Source: Beroe ovata
Lineage: Eukaryota; Ctenophora; Nuda; Beroida; Beroidae
Direction of reading: 5' to 3'
Assembly: GCA_946803715.1 (NCBI GenBank)
Contig: CAMPET010000043.1
Location: 32,999 to 96,998 of the forward strand
DNA length: 64,000 nucleotides
The position numbers and the translations under genes are program-made. Below the pieces are notes generated by a model. That model did no database searches. It had not been told where the DNA came from and saw nothing but the letters and a program-made list of their open reading frames with translations. How positions within the stretch are numbered: the stretch's first letter is position 1; each line of letters begins with the position of its first letter. Below are positions 12,167 through 23,909 of this stretch, piece by piece.

Positions 12167-12520
12167 CTTGTCAATCGATGATAGACCCTGTCGAGAATTT
12201 CGCTTCGCGGCTTGCATCAGCGGTCTGGCATCACCCGACGTCCCGACAACCCAGCACCCTACCCTTGCTGGCGGAATGAAAATTGCGCGCACCGACCGCG
12301 GTAAGGTAAAATCCTACAACGATGAAAGCGCGCGCGAAAAACAATGCAATGCAATGAACAGATCTCAAAAGTCGTAAGAAAGAGACGCGGCGGACGCGCA
12401 GCTATATAGCTGCGCGCGGAATACTCTTGTCAGATTTTGTCTGGCGATGCTAGACCGCTGATGCAAGCCGCGAAGCGGCTTGCGTCAGCGCGCGCGCGAA
12501 AAACAGGCAGGTCAAATATA
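12167..12520. repeat. GC-rich foldback repeat (palindrome family, copy 1)
   Basis: A 32-bp arm at 12201-12232 (starts CGCTTCGCGGCTTGCATCAG) is repeated inverted at 12446-12477 with one mismatch. The left edge carries GTCAATCGATGATAGACCCTGT, the same opening as another copy at about 32875. The right side carries a GCGCGCGCGAAAAACAGG tail, a relative of the CTGTTTCTCGCGCG palindromes at 33138 and 41697. It lies between LACTB and the acyl-CoA synthetase. The remaining 12000-13287 interval is AT-rich with no gene seen; the missing first exon of the next gene may be here. Confidence 0.65.
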
Positions 12521-13287
12521 AAATGTTTTTTGAAATATCTGTTTTGAAATAACAGATTGATGTCTCAAAAGAAGTTTTCTTTTCTGTAATATATCTTTTC
12601 ATGAAGTATGTTTTGAAATAACAATATTTTATCTATTTCCGACAAATATCTGTCCCCAAACATGAAACATGCCTACCATGACAGTAAGATTTGAGTTTTC
12701 CATTTGCCACAATGAGAAGTTGATTTCTTCAATAATTAGATCTGTAATGTACTTCACTACTTCATGAAAAGACTTATTTCAAAAGAAAAAGATTCTCTAG
12801 AGACATCAATTTGTATGACTTTTATCCAACTCTGTACTTGAACACCAACAATATCTCTTTAGGTAAACATTGTGGTGAGCAGCAAGATCTAAATGGATCA
12901 CACCATGATGAGTAGTGTGCAGGCATCATCAGTCCAATGCCTACCTCAGCTCTTGCTGCTTTTGGGATGTTTGAATTGTGAGAGCTTTTAATGAGGTAGC
13001 CCCCAAGCAGTAATGTCAGTTAAATGATTAACAACACCATTTTAGAGATATGCTGTTCAAAAGATGTCTTTCATCTGGTATAAAGCAAGTATCTGGTATC
13101 ATCAAGTCCTCTGAACAACTTATATATCCTAGCACTCCAATCCACCAATCGTTGATAAATGAACTAGAAAAAAGACCACATGATGTCACATTGGTAATTA
13201 TGCATGAATATTCGAAATAATGTCCGGATTTCCTATCACACACTCTTGCAATAGCCTATTGATTAAATAATTTGTTCTCATTTGCAG

Positions 13288-16200
13288 GTTGATGGCTTCA
13301 CCAAGGAGGAAGTGGATGGGACTGGATTCATTTCTCAAATTGGCAAGATTGCAAATAAAATTAAGTCACAAGGTATTGGAGCTGGTGACCATGTTGCCAT
13401 AGTTGGTCTTAATCACATGAGTTACACAACTGCAAAACTAGGAGTCATAGCTGCTGGAGCTGTCCCAGTTCTTTTCAATCCAACATTCACAAGTATGTAT
13501 GAATGTTTATGTGTATTGTGTATTGTGTATAAGCTAAGTATACAAGCAGCATTAAGTGTATCATTCCCGTGCTTGGTAAAAATAAGATACTTCAAGGTAT
13601 CTCACCACCTTCACTCACCTCAATATTGTTTGCAATAGTCAGTGAAAAGTAGAGGGATGCAAGAAACTTAATCACTGTCTAAAATGACTCTTGAATTATT
13701 AATAACCTGACTGAATATATAACTTAATTCCTTAATATCCAGAGCAGGAAATGATGAAGTTACTGACACTGAGTGAATGCAAGTATGCAATAGGGCACAT
13801 GTGTAGTGCTTCTACTCTTACTGACATTCAAAAAGAATTTCCCTTGACCCTGTTACCGAGAATAGAGGAGCTTAAAGATTGGTCAAAGTAAGGGAACACT
13901 TACTTTGATGTGTGATTGAATGCCAACACCCCTGTATCAGTGTATTAATAAAATCTTAATTTCAACAGAGATGAATCGACATTGTGTCCAGAATTTGCTG
14001 GTGATTTGAATGATACCTGTATGATGCTCTTCAGTAGTGGGACAACAGGTCTGCTTGGAAATATTGGATGATGAAATTCTCTTCTACAAAATAGACACTT
14101 TCTGAATTATACTCATCCAAGCATATTACAGGACTACCAAAAGCTGTACAGCTTACCCACAAGAATTACAATGCCATGATTGGAGGGCTGCATGCAACGG
14201 CAGACTTTCAAATGATGGCCGACAAGAATAATGTTGATAACCCTTCAATGGTAAGTCATAATGACTTAGTCATTGCTTTTCTATACTGGACGAATTCGAG
14301 TTTGAGTAAGATACCTATAGAATTTGAATTTGAATGTACCTATTCACATTCGATATCATCCACTCAGGTAGATTTTTTGCCCGAATTCCATGGCTACGGC
14401 AGCATGATTGCTCAGCTATGTCCATTCAGTGGCTTCAAACGAATTATCCTACCCTTCTTCACACCAGAACTGTTTCTACAGTGTCTCGCTGATCACAAGG
14501 TAGGTAGCAAATCGTACTATTTGGTACTGCGAATACTGCACATTGCATGCCATGTTAGAAAATTGACTTGCACATGTTATAAAAGGTATAAAATCGCTTA
14601 TAAAATTGCACATTTTCCAGATTTTTCATAATCAGTAATAACTCGCAATCAATAACAGATAAAGAATATAGGTAGCAGATCTCTGCATCTTCAAACAATT
14701 ACCATCAAAAACGCTATGTATTGGTTTCTTCCAATGGCACACGGTTAAATTTTTTTGAACTTTTCATGTCTATAACTTGTAAACTTTTCTTGTGGAAATC
14801 ATCAGAAAACTTCTGCAACAAAGTGAGTCTCATCTGTTTCATCCTAATCACGTACAGCACAGCGTTGCTCATTGCATTCAGGGGGATACTTAGAGTGAAG
14901 ATAAAGTTACCAAAGTATCCCATTGTATCAAATGCCATCAACTTTGCCACAAGTTCCTCGTTATACGCTATCAAGTTCAAGAGTGAAGCAGGTATGTTGA
15001 ATATGGCGAATATAGCTGTGAAGATGACGATTGTTATGGATGCATATCTCTTCTCATCCATGCCGACTTCGTAAGAATCACTTGCGTTGCGTGAGTTATT
15101 ATGCAGCACAACCACACTAATCACGCAGCTAATCAGAATTGGAAATATGGGGATGGTATAAATCATCTTGCTCAGCACATCAGATACTGTCTCATACCTA
15201 TCCACACCTTTGTCAACGTAAGAACAGTCCACATAGCCGTTAAAGTACATGTACTGGCCTCCCTTTTCCCAGAATATAATGGAAGTCTCCACTAGAAGGA
15301 AGACCAGATAGATTGCCATAACAACCACAGCATTCTTGTGTGATATACTTTTGAATGGTTTGAGAAGAAGATAAGTCCGACTGATGCTGAGGAGGGCAAC
15401 ACAGAAAATGGACATTCCAGAGAGGACTCTGAACAGGAAAATCCACAGATTGCAGAAGACAATGTCCCGGAAGAGCGTAGGAAGTCTATAATTGAAGTAA
15501 CTCAGAGCAGGAGGTAGTCCACACAGACAGATCAAAGTGTCGACGGCAGTGATTCCTGCGTAGATGATGGTCGATACATCTCTCTTCTTGGAGAGGAAGT
15601 AGTAGAGAGAGAATGCGTTGAAGGGAGTTCCCAGGATGGTCGTCAGGAGGAGAGTAGTTCCGTATAGGATGTCTACCTCCCTGTACACCGTAATGTTCGG
15701 GTTCATGTAGATGTGGTTGTTCACCATGGGGACTACCTGCGTGTCCGGGGAAGTTAGTGAAATTATCTCTTTTCCGGGGAAGAGAGTTCTGAGAAAATAA
15801 CAAGGAAAAGTTTCACACAGCAATGGCAAGCAGAGGAAATTCGAATTGTTCGAGCAGATACAACGTAAAGAAATGCGTTATGCGAGAATCAAAACACATT
15901 CAGTTTTCACGTGCTTTGGAAATTGGAGTCGGGATTGGAGTTTTGTGTGGCTTCCAAATATATAATGATTAACAATGAGTTCTCTCACTGCGGCTACAGG
16001 AAATAATTAGATTAGCTCTCACAAATTCCTGTTCTCCCGGCCTAGCCCGATGATAGGTGTTAATAATCTAGACTGACTCCTAGACACACTTCAGAATGTA
16101 GAGACGCTCGGGTAAATAGTTGTAATTTCACTATGCTCAATGCATGAAACGACCGAAGCTTCGGCTTCGGCTTCGGCTTCGGCAAACTTCGGCACTTTTT

Positions 16201-19200
16201 TGACATTCGGCTTCGGCTTCGGCTTCGGCAAAATTTTGCCGAAGTTTGGCCGAAGTTTTTGAGGCACTGATATATTGAGAAATGGTCGATTTTGGGCTCC
16301 AAGTACTGCATTAATAAAAAGTTGATTTGTAACCACTGAGTTGATTGGTAACCTACAAGGTGTATGGGCTATATTACTTCAATTTGACGCACTTAAACTC
16401 TTCAACATCACTGTTTAGACCATGAGTAAAAATAGATGCCCTCGGTGACAACTAAACTGGCTCCAAATAAGCTGAGGAAACTCCAATTTTCAGCTCAAAC
16501 TTGATTCTAAGCCCGACTTTGAATGGCTTATGGCATGTGCAAAAAATCTCAAATCATATTAGGAGTCTGTCTTGTGATTTTGACGTGAATGACAAAGGAG
16601 GAAGACGTGAACAATTTTTTGGCCAATATACGGCTCAGTTGATACCTATTCTTTCTGATACTCTAACCTACTAGTACTAGCAACAGACCTCTGCATTGAC
16701 TGTTTAATATAGGCCCTGAAATTTTGCTGCCAATATAATTTTTTCTGCAGCAGATTCGATAAGTAACACCTATTTCTGATTTTTTTCCTGGGGGCTGCGC
16801 CCCCAGACCCCTGCTGTGTGTTGCTAGCTTTGCACGAAGCTCAAAGTCCTAAAAAAGCAAGCTCCAAAAACTTTTTGGTCTGCTCCTAATATCAAGTATA
16901 TAGTCATGGTTTATTCTCAACCTAGTGGATAAAAAACGTTCAAAGCCAGATTTAATTTACTGAAAACTTCCCTACTGCACCTCTTATGCAGAATTATTCT
17001 TACCCGGGTTGAAAAAAAGTTGCGTCTCCCAACTGCTGCTTGAAATTATGGAGACTTTCATGGAGTTTTAGATTCGAAAAAAGTCATCTGAAAACCTTCA
17101 ATATTTGGCAGGTCACAGCAATAATCTCTCTGGCTTCTGGGGGCTGTGCCCCCAGACTCCTCCTCCGGGTTATAGAACCTATTGTATGCAAGAACAAAAT
17201 GATTATTTGCACAATGATTATTTGCGCATGCTCAATTATGAATGAAATTATGAAGAAATTCTCCAAAGAATCAATCATCAATAGACAAGGACCCCAGAAA
17301 TTTTCTAACTGCAGCGGGCTGAAGCGTAGGTAAGTACTCGCTTCGCATGTGGCCAGATTGATTTTTTTTTAATTTCCTGAAAAAATATTCACCCAAGCTT
17401 TCCATTATGATCATTATAAAGCACACTCATGAAGCATTTGGTCAGCACAGCCACATATTTGTATTCTGTAATCTGAAATATCGTGAATGAAAACTTCGGC
17501 CAAGACTTCGGCTTCGGCTTCGGCTTCGGCAACAAAAATTGAGCTTCGGCTTCTGCTTCGGCTTCGGCCAAAATTCTGGCTTCGGTCGTTTCATGGCTCA
17601 ATGCTGTCGTTGTATTGAGCTAGATTAACGCAACCTCACCAAGTGCAGGGAGTAGGGAGTGATAGAAGACAAAATGAACTGGTCTGATTGTGATACCACT
17701 CTGAATGGTCCAAGCTGCAAAATGTGTCGCGCTAGTATGAGACAGTGACGAACAATTGCGATAATTGTCAATAGAAATGGTTTCAATTAGTCGAAAGTCC
17801 TGTATGAAGTTGCGTCATACTGCGTCAGCTGACGCCAAATCAGCGTCGTCAAATCGGATGTTGTTATTAACTTGCACATGAAGTACGTGGTAGGAAAGGA
17901 ATGGATTTCCCCGTAAAAAGAGCCGATAATAACACAATCGGCCATTGACGGCTGACACCACTTTCTAACTGAATTACTCATCAAAGAAATGGTCGTGAAT
18001 GGGAGCGAAAAGGGGCACAAAGGTGGAAAAAAGATTTCACGAAGAGGGCAAAAAGGGGAACAAAAGGGGCAAAAAGGGGCCAAATAGGAAACTATGGCCA
18101 GTGATCCTCCTGCATTAAAGTGGTATAATCTATACATCGGGTAACATTGTTCAGAAACAATACGAGAATGTATCAATAGGGAGCCTGAACAGTCATTGTC
18201 CTATATTTGTTGGGACCATGTTTTTGCCACTAACGTGTTTTAGATAGTAATTTGATTGAACAGTGATATAAGTTACTTAGGACTAGGGAGAGGAGAGAGA
18301 GAGAAATACTATAGACGACACTAGTAAAGACGCGTCGAGGCCTCGATTCATATCTCATCAAATCAATAGTTCACGATAAACCACGTTTCATCGCTGCCCT
18401 GCGGATTCAAAACCGCCAATCACGTGATTCTGCTGTGAGCAACACGTTTCATATTGTAAACATTAAACAGTAACTACAGCTACAGTATCAACTATGATTG
18501 AGGGATGGAAAACACCGATCTATAAAAACTTGTTTTTGATGTAAAATTTTTCAGTGCATGAGACGAAGCATAGATTATAGTTGCTCCCGGTAACTCTGTT
18601 ATTATAGATCAATGATTATGTTGCTTATGAAGGGAGCCGCAGGAAGGAAGTTTAACGTGTATTGGCTGCTACGTTATGAGTTGCACGTGTTAATTTTAAG
18701 AAACAATCCATCGAGAAATTATTAAACAAAAACGTGATACAAATCAAAACTATCATACGGTAAGTGAAAGTACTGTATAAAGCTATAACTAAGCAGGTTA
18801 TATTCTGATGCAGGCAAATCCACCAGTCTGCACTATGATATTCCATACACTGTAGCATAGTCAGTGTTGATTGTTGATAGTACAGTGGTACTAAACTGCT
18901 CCTGCCTATATACAGATAGATCGATTGGGTTTATCATGGGCAGACTGCTGTAGTCTCACGGAATACTGTGCGTAGTTTATCATGTACCATCAATAAATTG
19001 TGCGAGAGTAAATGAAGTGGAACTGAGTGAACAGAAACGAAGCATCTATTGTCACAAAATAGATGGCTAACACTTGCAGAGTAATGGCGGTGCCGGGATT
19101 TAACTGTGAGAACACAGCACACACACACACCTGTAATAGTAAAAATTGCCGGTTTTACCAATAATTTCTCGGGGAATCTTTTAACGAATGCCGGTCATTA

Positions 19201-20207
19201 GTTGTGTATTTCGCGCTAATTACGTAATTAGCGAAACTCACCCCTACTATATGTCTCGGTGAACAATAATTGCTGTACTACTAGAGCTGAGTCTATAAAA
19301 GAAAGAGGGAACGTAAACCGTTAACGGAGGGAAGTATGCAGCTTCCGTGAATAACGAGTGAAATGTGGCAGGCACTGTTGAAATGTTCCCATTGTACTGT
19401 AAAATTAGTGGAGGAGACGGATTGTAGAGGAGAAGAAATCGATTCATTGAAATGTCACAAAAATCAGAGAGGAGAAAAATACTGGATATGTGAGTAATAG
19501 GTATGGGAGTAATAGGTATGAAAGAGAATTTAACAGGTATTTTTAAGAATATTTGTGCATGTGTGTGTGTGCACTGGGAGTGTTTGAGAAATAAGCAAGC
19601 AGTGGATATGTTAGACCAATGTCCAATAGTCGATACTCTTTCGGCTGTTTGCCAATGACGTGCGTTGTACAGTATATCGGGACTTATAATCACGTGAGGT
19701 TCAATAGTTTCCTGTTAACGTCACGACTTCAAGCATTTCCATAAAGCCGTATCTATGAATCATGTCTATTAATCAATTTACAGATCGTGTCTTTGCAAGC
19801 AATGAGCAGAGCACAAAATTACCGCTCAGTGAACCGCAGCGATACATACCATGCGATAGTGAGATAAATATTGCTATGGTATTGACCGTATCATGAACAA
19901 AAACCTACTCAAGAAGCATGGGTTCTCCAATAAAAACACATTAAGTTGATGCGATGTGTGTTCCTTATAATGAGAGACAGTCAAATTTCACGCTATTCGA
20001 TGATGACGAACGGGGAATAAAGTAGACAATCTGATGATGAGATATTGTAGACAATGACGAAAGTAACCGCTCTCTTTATCCTGTGTGCGTCTGGAAGTTG
20101 ATGTGAAGTGTGAAGATGCAATGTTATGGCGTTAATACACTCGCTCTATAATCATGCGTTGTACAGTAGTCAGTGTGCGTACAGTGGTGTCATTTATTGA
20201 CGATCAC

Positions 20208-20249
<42 letters not shown>

Positions 20250-20274
20250 AGTCTGTGTGTGAGTGTNGTTTGAG

Positions 20275-20308
<34 letters not shown>

Positions 20309-23003
20309 ATTGTGTGTGTCTGCGTGTGTGATTGACCAACATAAGTATAGTTTAGCACTGTAGCATGTCACGACCCCTAATCCCTATACCCTGCTGTATT
20401 GGTTGGTTCTGAAGCTTGGCTATAGTTGTAAAGTTTGGCTATGATTTCAGCCAATTATCGATGTCACATGAATGATCAATAATCATGAATTATTGTAAAG
20501 TAAACTTGAACATAACTTGAACATAAAAAGATAACTACTTAATTAAACATGGGTTTTAACTGAAAGTTCTTGAATCGACTACTTGAAATAGTTAAATAAC
20601 GAGAACAATATGAATGTCCATCAAGCGAGCATTGGTTGCTATGCCAATGCAGCAATAATTACAATCAGTATTTGAGGAATGACCAATAATAATGGAGGAA
20701 GAAAGCGGACTGATATTGATAAGAACTGATAATAGTACAGGAATTTATCATTTAGAGTACAGAATAGAACATGATAGTATAGACCTCTCTATAGAGCGTA
20801 GAGTAAGCAGGGACTGTAAGATACAAAGAACTAGCTCAGGGTAGGGCTATGTTGTTTAGGAACCAACCAGTCATCAGCCATGCTGCACTTAACCCACGGT
20901 ACCCAGGGTACTACGGGTAGGTGTTATCAATGACCATTTCTATGGCCGTGGTAGTTAACATTTGCCACCACCTTTGTTCGACCCACAAAAGATGCTGCTA
21001 TAATTATAGTCGACGATGTATCACTATTATGATGCTGGAATTATAGACGTTGTGGTAGTCAGGTACCAGTTCCTGGTTATTATCCAAAGTTTAGTCGACG
21101 CCAAAAAAGCTGTTAACACTATTATCGTTAACACCATGACCCCCAGGTTCCCTGTACCAGTGTAGTGCCGCCCGTGATGCTTATGCTCACTAAACTAGAC
21201 ATAGTTCCCAACTACGATTTGTCCGCACTACGTGTCCTGTTCGTGGGAGCCGCCCCACTCTCACCTGAGACTGAGGAAGCGGTCAAGACCAGGCTGGAGG
21301 CGTGTAATCCAGGGATGGACCTGGCTATTTGCCAAGGTAGGATGATTTTAGTGTTCGCTGATTCCCTGGGGGTCCTTAAGTCTTTTAATTATCGTTAGTC
21401 AAAAACTCCTGTTGGAACTTTGAAATGCGTGAATTCCCAACAATCAGGTTTCGTAATTTTTAGAACAATCTGACGCAAGAAACATGACCCTAATTTAATG
21501 AGGAATCACTTCTGATAATATTTCATTTCACATATGCGTACTGCGTATACATGTTATAGCTCCAGCTGCGAATACTCCTTTTCCATGTCAAAGAATTACC
21601 TACTAAACTGCGAAGAATGGAAATTCCATTCAAAATGGCATCGGAATCATTGAACCAAGAAGATAAAATAACTTTCTTATAGTTTCTTTTTCAACCCCAG
21701 GTTACGGAATGACGGAGAGTTCCGGAGCTAGTATGGTGGTGAGGATGGCGGACTCGCACAAAGCGGGCGCAGTGGGCAGAATTCTCCCCGGACAGGAAGC
21801 CAAGGTATGCGCGGGATCATTTGATCATCACAATACGGATCATTCTCCCTTCACTTTCATCACCAGTCATGCTTATCAATGATCACATCGATATGGAGAC
21901 TACTTATTACTCCCATCATTAATAATTAATTATAGTTCACATTCAACTCAATCTCATATTGCGTCAAGTCTAATTTCAGCTCCATTTCGTCCAGCACTTG
22001 TTGGTTGCCCATCACCACACATCTCCCCCCCCCCTCAGATAATAAACACGGACACGGGTGAAGTATGCGGCCCGTACGAGCGAGGAGAGATTTACATGCG
22101 CGGTCCTACTGTCATGAAGGGGTACTACAAGAATGACGCAGCTAACGCAGAGACTTTCGATGGCGAATGGTGAGATTCGAATTTATTTCTCCCAAGTTAC
22201 ATTTACAATCTGAAGGACCGAAAATCGTGCTTCAAACGTGTTAATAAGCTTTAGATTAGCTCATGAATCGTCGTAACTTGCTGCCTTTCTTTAGGCTGAA
22301 AACCGGTGATATCGCGTACTATGACGAAAATGAGGACTTTTTCATCGTTGACCGAGAAAAGGAGTTTATCAAAGTGAAGGGTTACCAGGTACTCTAACCC
22401 GCATCTTGTTTCGCCGTGACGTGTTTCCCTCACTCAACACTAATTACACTCAGTAACAACAACCCCCTCCCCTTATTTCACATTCCCTATATATCACCTA
22501 ATATTCTAATAACAGTCACTGTGAATTATGAACCCCCTGCCCCAATCTCATCTCGCTCCAGGTTGCCCCTGCCGAACTGGAGGGGCTCCTAATCTCCCAC
22601 CCTGACATTGCCGATGCAGCGGTTATCGGTATTCCTCACGAGAGAAGTGGAGAGGCTCCTAAAGCATACGTCGTCACTCAATACGGCGGTAAGATGACAA
22701 TATGATGGATGACAGAATTTCCATTAATATTTCATTTTAACCTCTGTTTCATTCATTCCTATCGTTCATCGACCCTAGTTTCATCGTCCCTACAAACTGG
22801 GTCTTCCCGTTCCATGTATCTCTAGTAACCAAATATTTCCAGCTTCACTCACGGAAGAAGATATCAAAAATTTTGTAGCTGATAAAGTGTCGGATTACAA
22901 GCAATTAGTTGAAGTGGAGTTTGCAAAGAACATACCCAAACTACCGTCTGGCAAGATCCAGCGTCGGGTACTGAGAGAAAAACACGCTAAGAACAACAGC
23001 TAA
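13288..23003 (+). CDS. 4-coumarate-CoA-ligase-like acyl-CoA synthetase (5' end incomplete)
   Basis: Eleven exons join in frame: 13288-13492, 13743-13887, 13969-14048, 14132-14250, 14368-14499, 21147-21336, 21701-21804, 22039-22169, 22295-22388, 22562-22688, 22843-23003. They give 495 residues. The P-loop-like adenylation motif is split across exons 3-4 (LFSSGTTG, then [11 protein letters not shown]). Further motifs are [26 protein letters not shown]...[39 protein letters not shown] and the catalytic-lysine C-terminus [13 protein letters not shown]. The enzyme would activate a carboxylic acid with ATP and CoA. The substrate is unknown; animal 4CL-like enzymes often act on fatty acids or luciferin-like acids. 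Members usually have about 540 residues, so roughly 45 N-terminal residues are missing upstream of 13288. No obvious C-terminal SKL peroxisomal signal is seen (it ends KNNS). The fifth intron is 6.6 kb and houses an antisense GPCR and a transposon. Confidence 0.87.
14714..15829 (-). CDS. Rhodopsin-class-like orphan GPCR, single exon, nested antisense
   Basis: The gene encodes 371 residues with seven hydrophobic segments. N-glycosylation sites lie in the extracellular N-terminus (near NPNIT). TM1 has [11 protein letters not shown] in place of the usual GN. TM2 has the conserved Asp ([10 protein letters not shown]). TM3 opens with Cys (FCNLW) and pairs plausibly with the ECL2 Cys (GYVDCSYV). 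The DRY box is replaced by SRT ([11 protein letters not shown]). TM6 has FNIP in place of CWxP. TM7 reads [12 protein letters not shown] in place of NPxxY. This is a divergent class-A-type orphan receptor; I recall similar sequences as expanded families in early-branching animals. The ligand is unknown. It is intronless and lies wholly in the 14500-21146 intron of the acyl-CoA synthetase, on the other strand. Confidence 0.8.
   Translation of the reverse strand: MPLLCETFPCYFLRTLFPGKEIISLTSPDTQVVPMVNNHIYMNPNITVYREVDILYGTTLLLTTILGTPFNAFSLYYFLSKKRDVSTIIYAGITAVDTLICLCGLPPALSYFNYRLPTLFRDIVFCNLWIFLFRVLSGMSIFCVALLSISRTYLLLKPFKSISHKNAVVVMAIYLVFLLVETSIIFWEKGGQYMYFNGYVDCSYVDKGVDRYETVSDVLSKMIYTIPIFPILISCVISVVVLHNNSRNASDSYEVGMDEKRYASITIVIFTAIFAIFNIPASLLNLIAYNEELVAKLMAFDTMGYFGNFIFTLSIPLNAMSNAVLYVIRMKQMRLTLLQKFSDDFHKKSLQVIDMKSSKKFNRVPLEETNT
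16135..16142. repeat. Target-site duplication, left copy (GCTCAATG)
   Basis: This octamer is identical to 17596-17603 and abuts the inverted-repeat ends of the element exactly. Confidence 0.8.
16143..17595. mobile_element. Non-autonomous TIR DNA transposon, 1453 bp, with 8-bp TSD
   Basis: The ends are inverted repeats of 17 bp: CATGAAACGACCGAAGC at 16143 and its complement ending at 17595. Both are flanked by the identical 8-mer GCTCAATG (16135-16142 and 17596-17603), a target-site duplication. Subterminal arrays of the hexamer CTTCGG fill both ends (about 16157-16250 and 17505-17582). The interior is AT-rich, with two palindromic CTGGGGGCTG(C/T)GCCCCCAG motifs (about 16789 and 17137). No transposase is recognisable. 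An 8-bp duplication is typical of hAT-superfamily insertions, but the terminal bases do not show the usual CAG(A/G)G, so the superfamily is unproven. Reading frames inside the element are by-products of its repeats. Confidence 0.85.
17596..17603. repeat. Target-site duplication, right copy (GCTCAATG)
   Basis: This octamer is identical to 16135-16142 and immediately follows the right terminal inverted repeat. Confidence 0.8.
17604..20205. other. Intron sequence without recognised gene
   Basis: This stretch of the acyl-CoA synthetase intron is AT-rich. A purine run of AAAAGGGGC-type units at about 18005-18085 makes a long but low-complexity minus-strand frame. A second minus-strand frame at 19247-19693 has no domain. 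I see no gene, tRNA or clear mobile element. Confidence 0.4.
20209..20331. repeat. (GT)n microsatellite with ambiguous base
   Basis: This is a long run of GT dinucleotides with occasional interruptions. A single N lies inside (about 20267), probably an unresolved repeat length. Confidence 0.9.
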
Positions 23004-23909
23004 ATACTTGTATTTAATACTTCAATATAACTGTAGAACACTAAAAGTCTCATGGTTTCTTTTTACTTCATCTTCAGATTTCCCATAACCCATTGAAAAT
23101 ATATCATTTAAAGCGTTTCAAATTTTGTTCGCTGAGAATTTTGTTGGTATTGATACTGTGATTACAATTTTGTCTGTGTAGATATTAGATTAGACTTAGA
23201 ATGAATATCGAATCAGGCATCATCCAGAAAGAGCTGAATCCACCATTATAGTCAACCTAACGGCGGGCGCGAACTCCATAATGATCCGAGGTGTAGTACT
23301 GCAAGGTGCTCACTATTTGTATTTGTCACTGACACACTGCGCGCGGTGCCGCGCACCTTTTAATTAGGTAATTATAGTTGCAATTAGGTAATTGGTAGAT
23401 GTGTACGTCTCGATGGGTTCTAGCCGAATTCATAGGATGAACTTGAATCATCCACGGTGTGCATAGAGTTTCCAACCACAAAACTCCTTTTTAACATAAT
23501 ACCATACTCAAATGTGTTTCAAAATCTTCAAATACCTCGGAAGAGCTCAAATTTATACTGTTCTGACGTTCTGCCAGTAACTTGCGGCCGCTTTCTCAAA
23601 TGTTCAAAGTCAAACGACTATCTTGAGATGCTAATGAAATGTATACATGGTACAAAAAGTTTGCAACTGCCTCTTCTTGTGTTGATGCTTGATTCAATAT
23701 GAATAACAATGTATCCATATACAGGGCTCATTTCGGAACGTGTGGCTCCTTGTTCAATATTATATTAGTGTTTTTAATTTATTAATTGTAATGTCGAAAT
23801 TCTCAGTGTTGTAGAAACAATATTTTCGTGTCTCACTAAGCTACATCTAACTTATCAACTTATTACTAAGTGCAGTGATTTGTTCAAATGATCCTGAAAG
23901 AACGGGGGA
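23004..23909. other. Intergenic, no gene seen
   Basis: The interval between the acyl-CoA synthetase stop and the next reading frame is AT-rich. There is a small direct repeat of the AATTAGGTAATT type near 23360-23395. Any upstream exons of the 23910 gene would lie here, but none is convincing. Confidence 0.4.

Noticed and set aside
16060-16336. Frames with KPKPKP or AEAEAE repeats
   Set aside because: These are translations of the CTTCGG hexamer array of the TIR element, not proteins.
17787-18176. 129-codon minus-strand frame with Pro/Cys/Phe runs
   Set aside because: It arises from an AAAAGGGGC-type purine repeat and has no domain.
19247-19693. 148-codon minus-strand frame
   Set aside because: The hydrophobic, Pro/Ile-rich translation comes from simple A/G-rich DNA, with no recognisable motif or splice signals.
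20830-20870. CTAGCTCAGGGTAGGGC, considered as part of a tRNA
   Set aside because: No matching acceptor stem, anticodon arm or T-loop GTTCGA motif in the right spacing.
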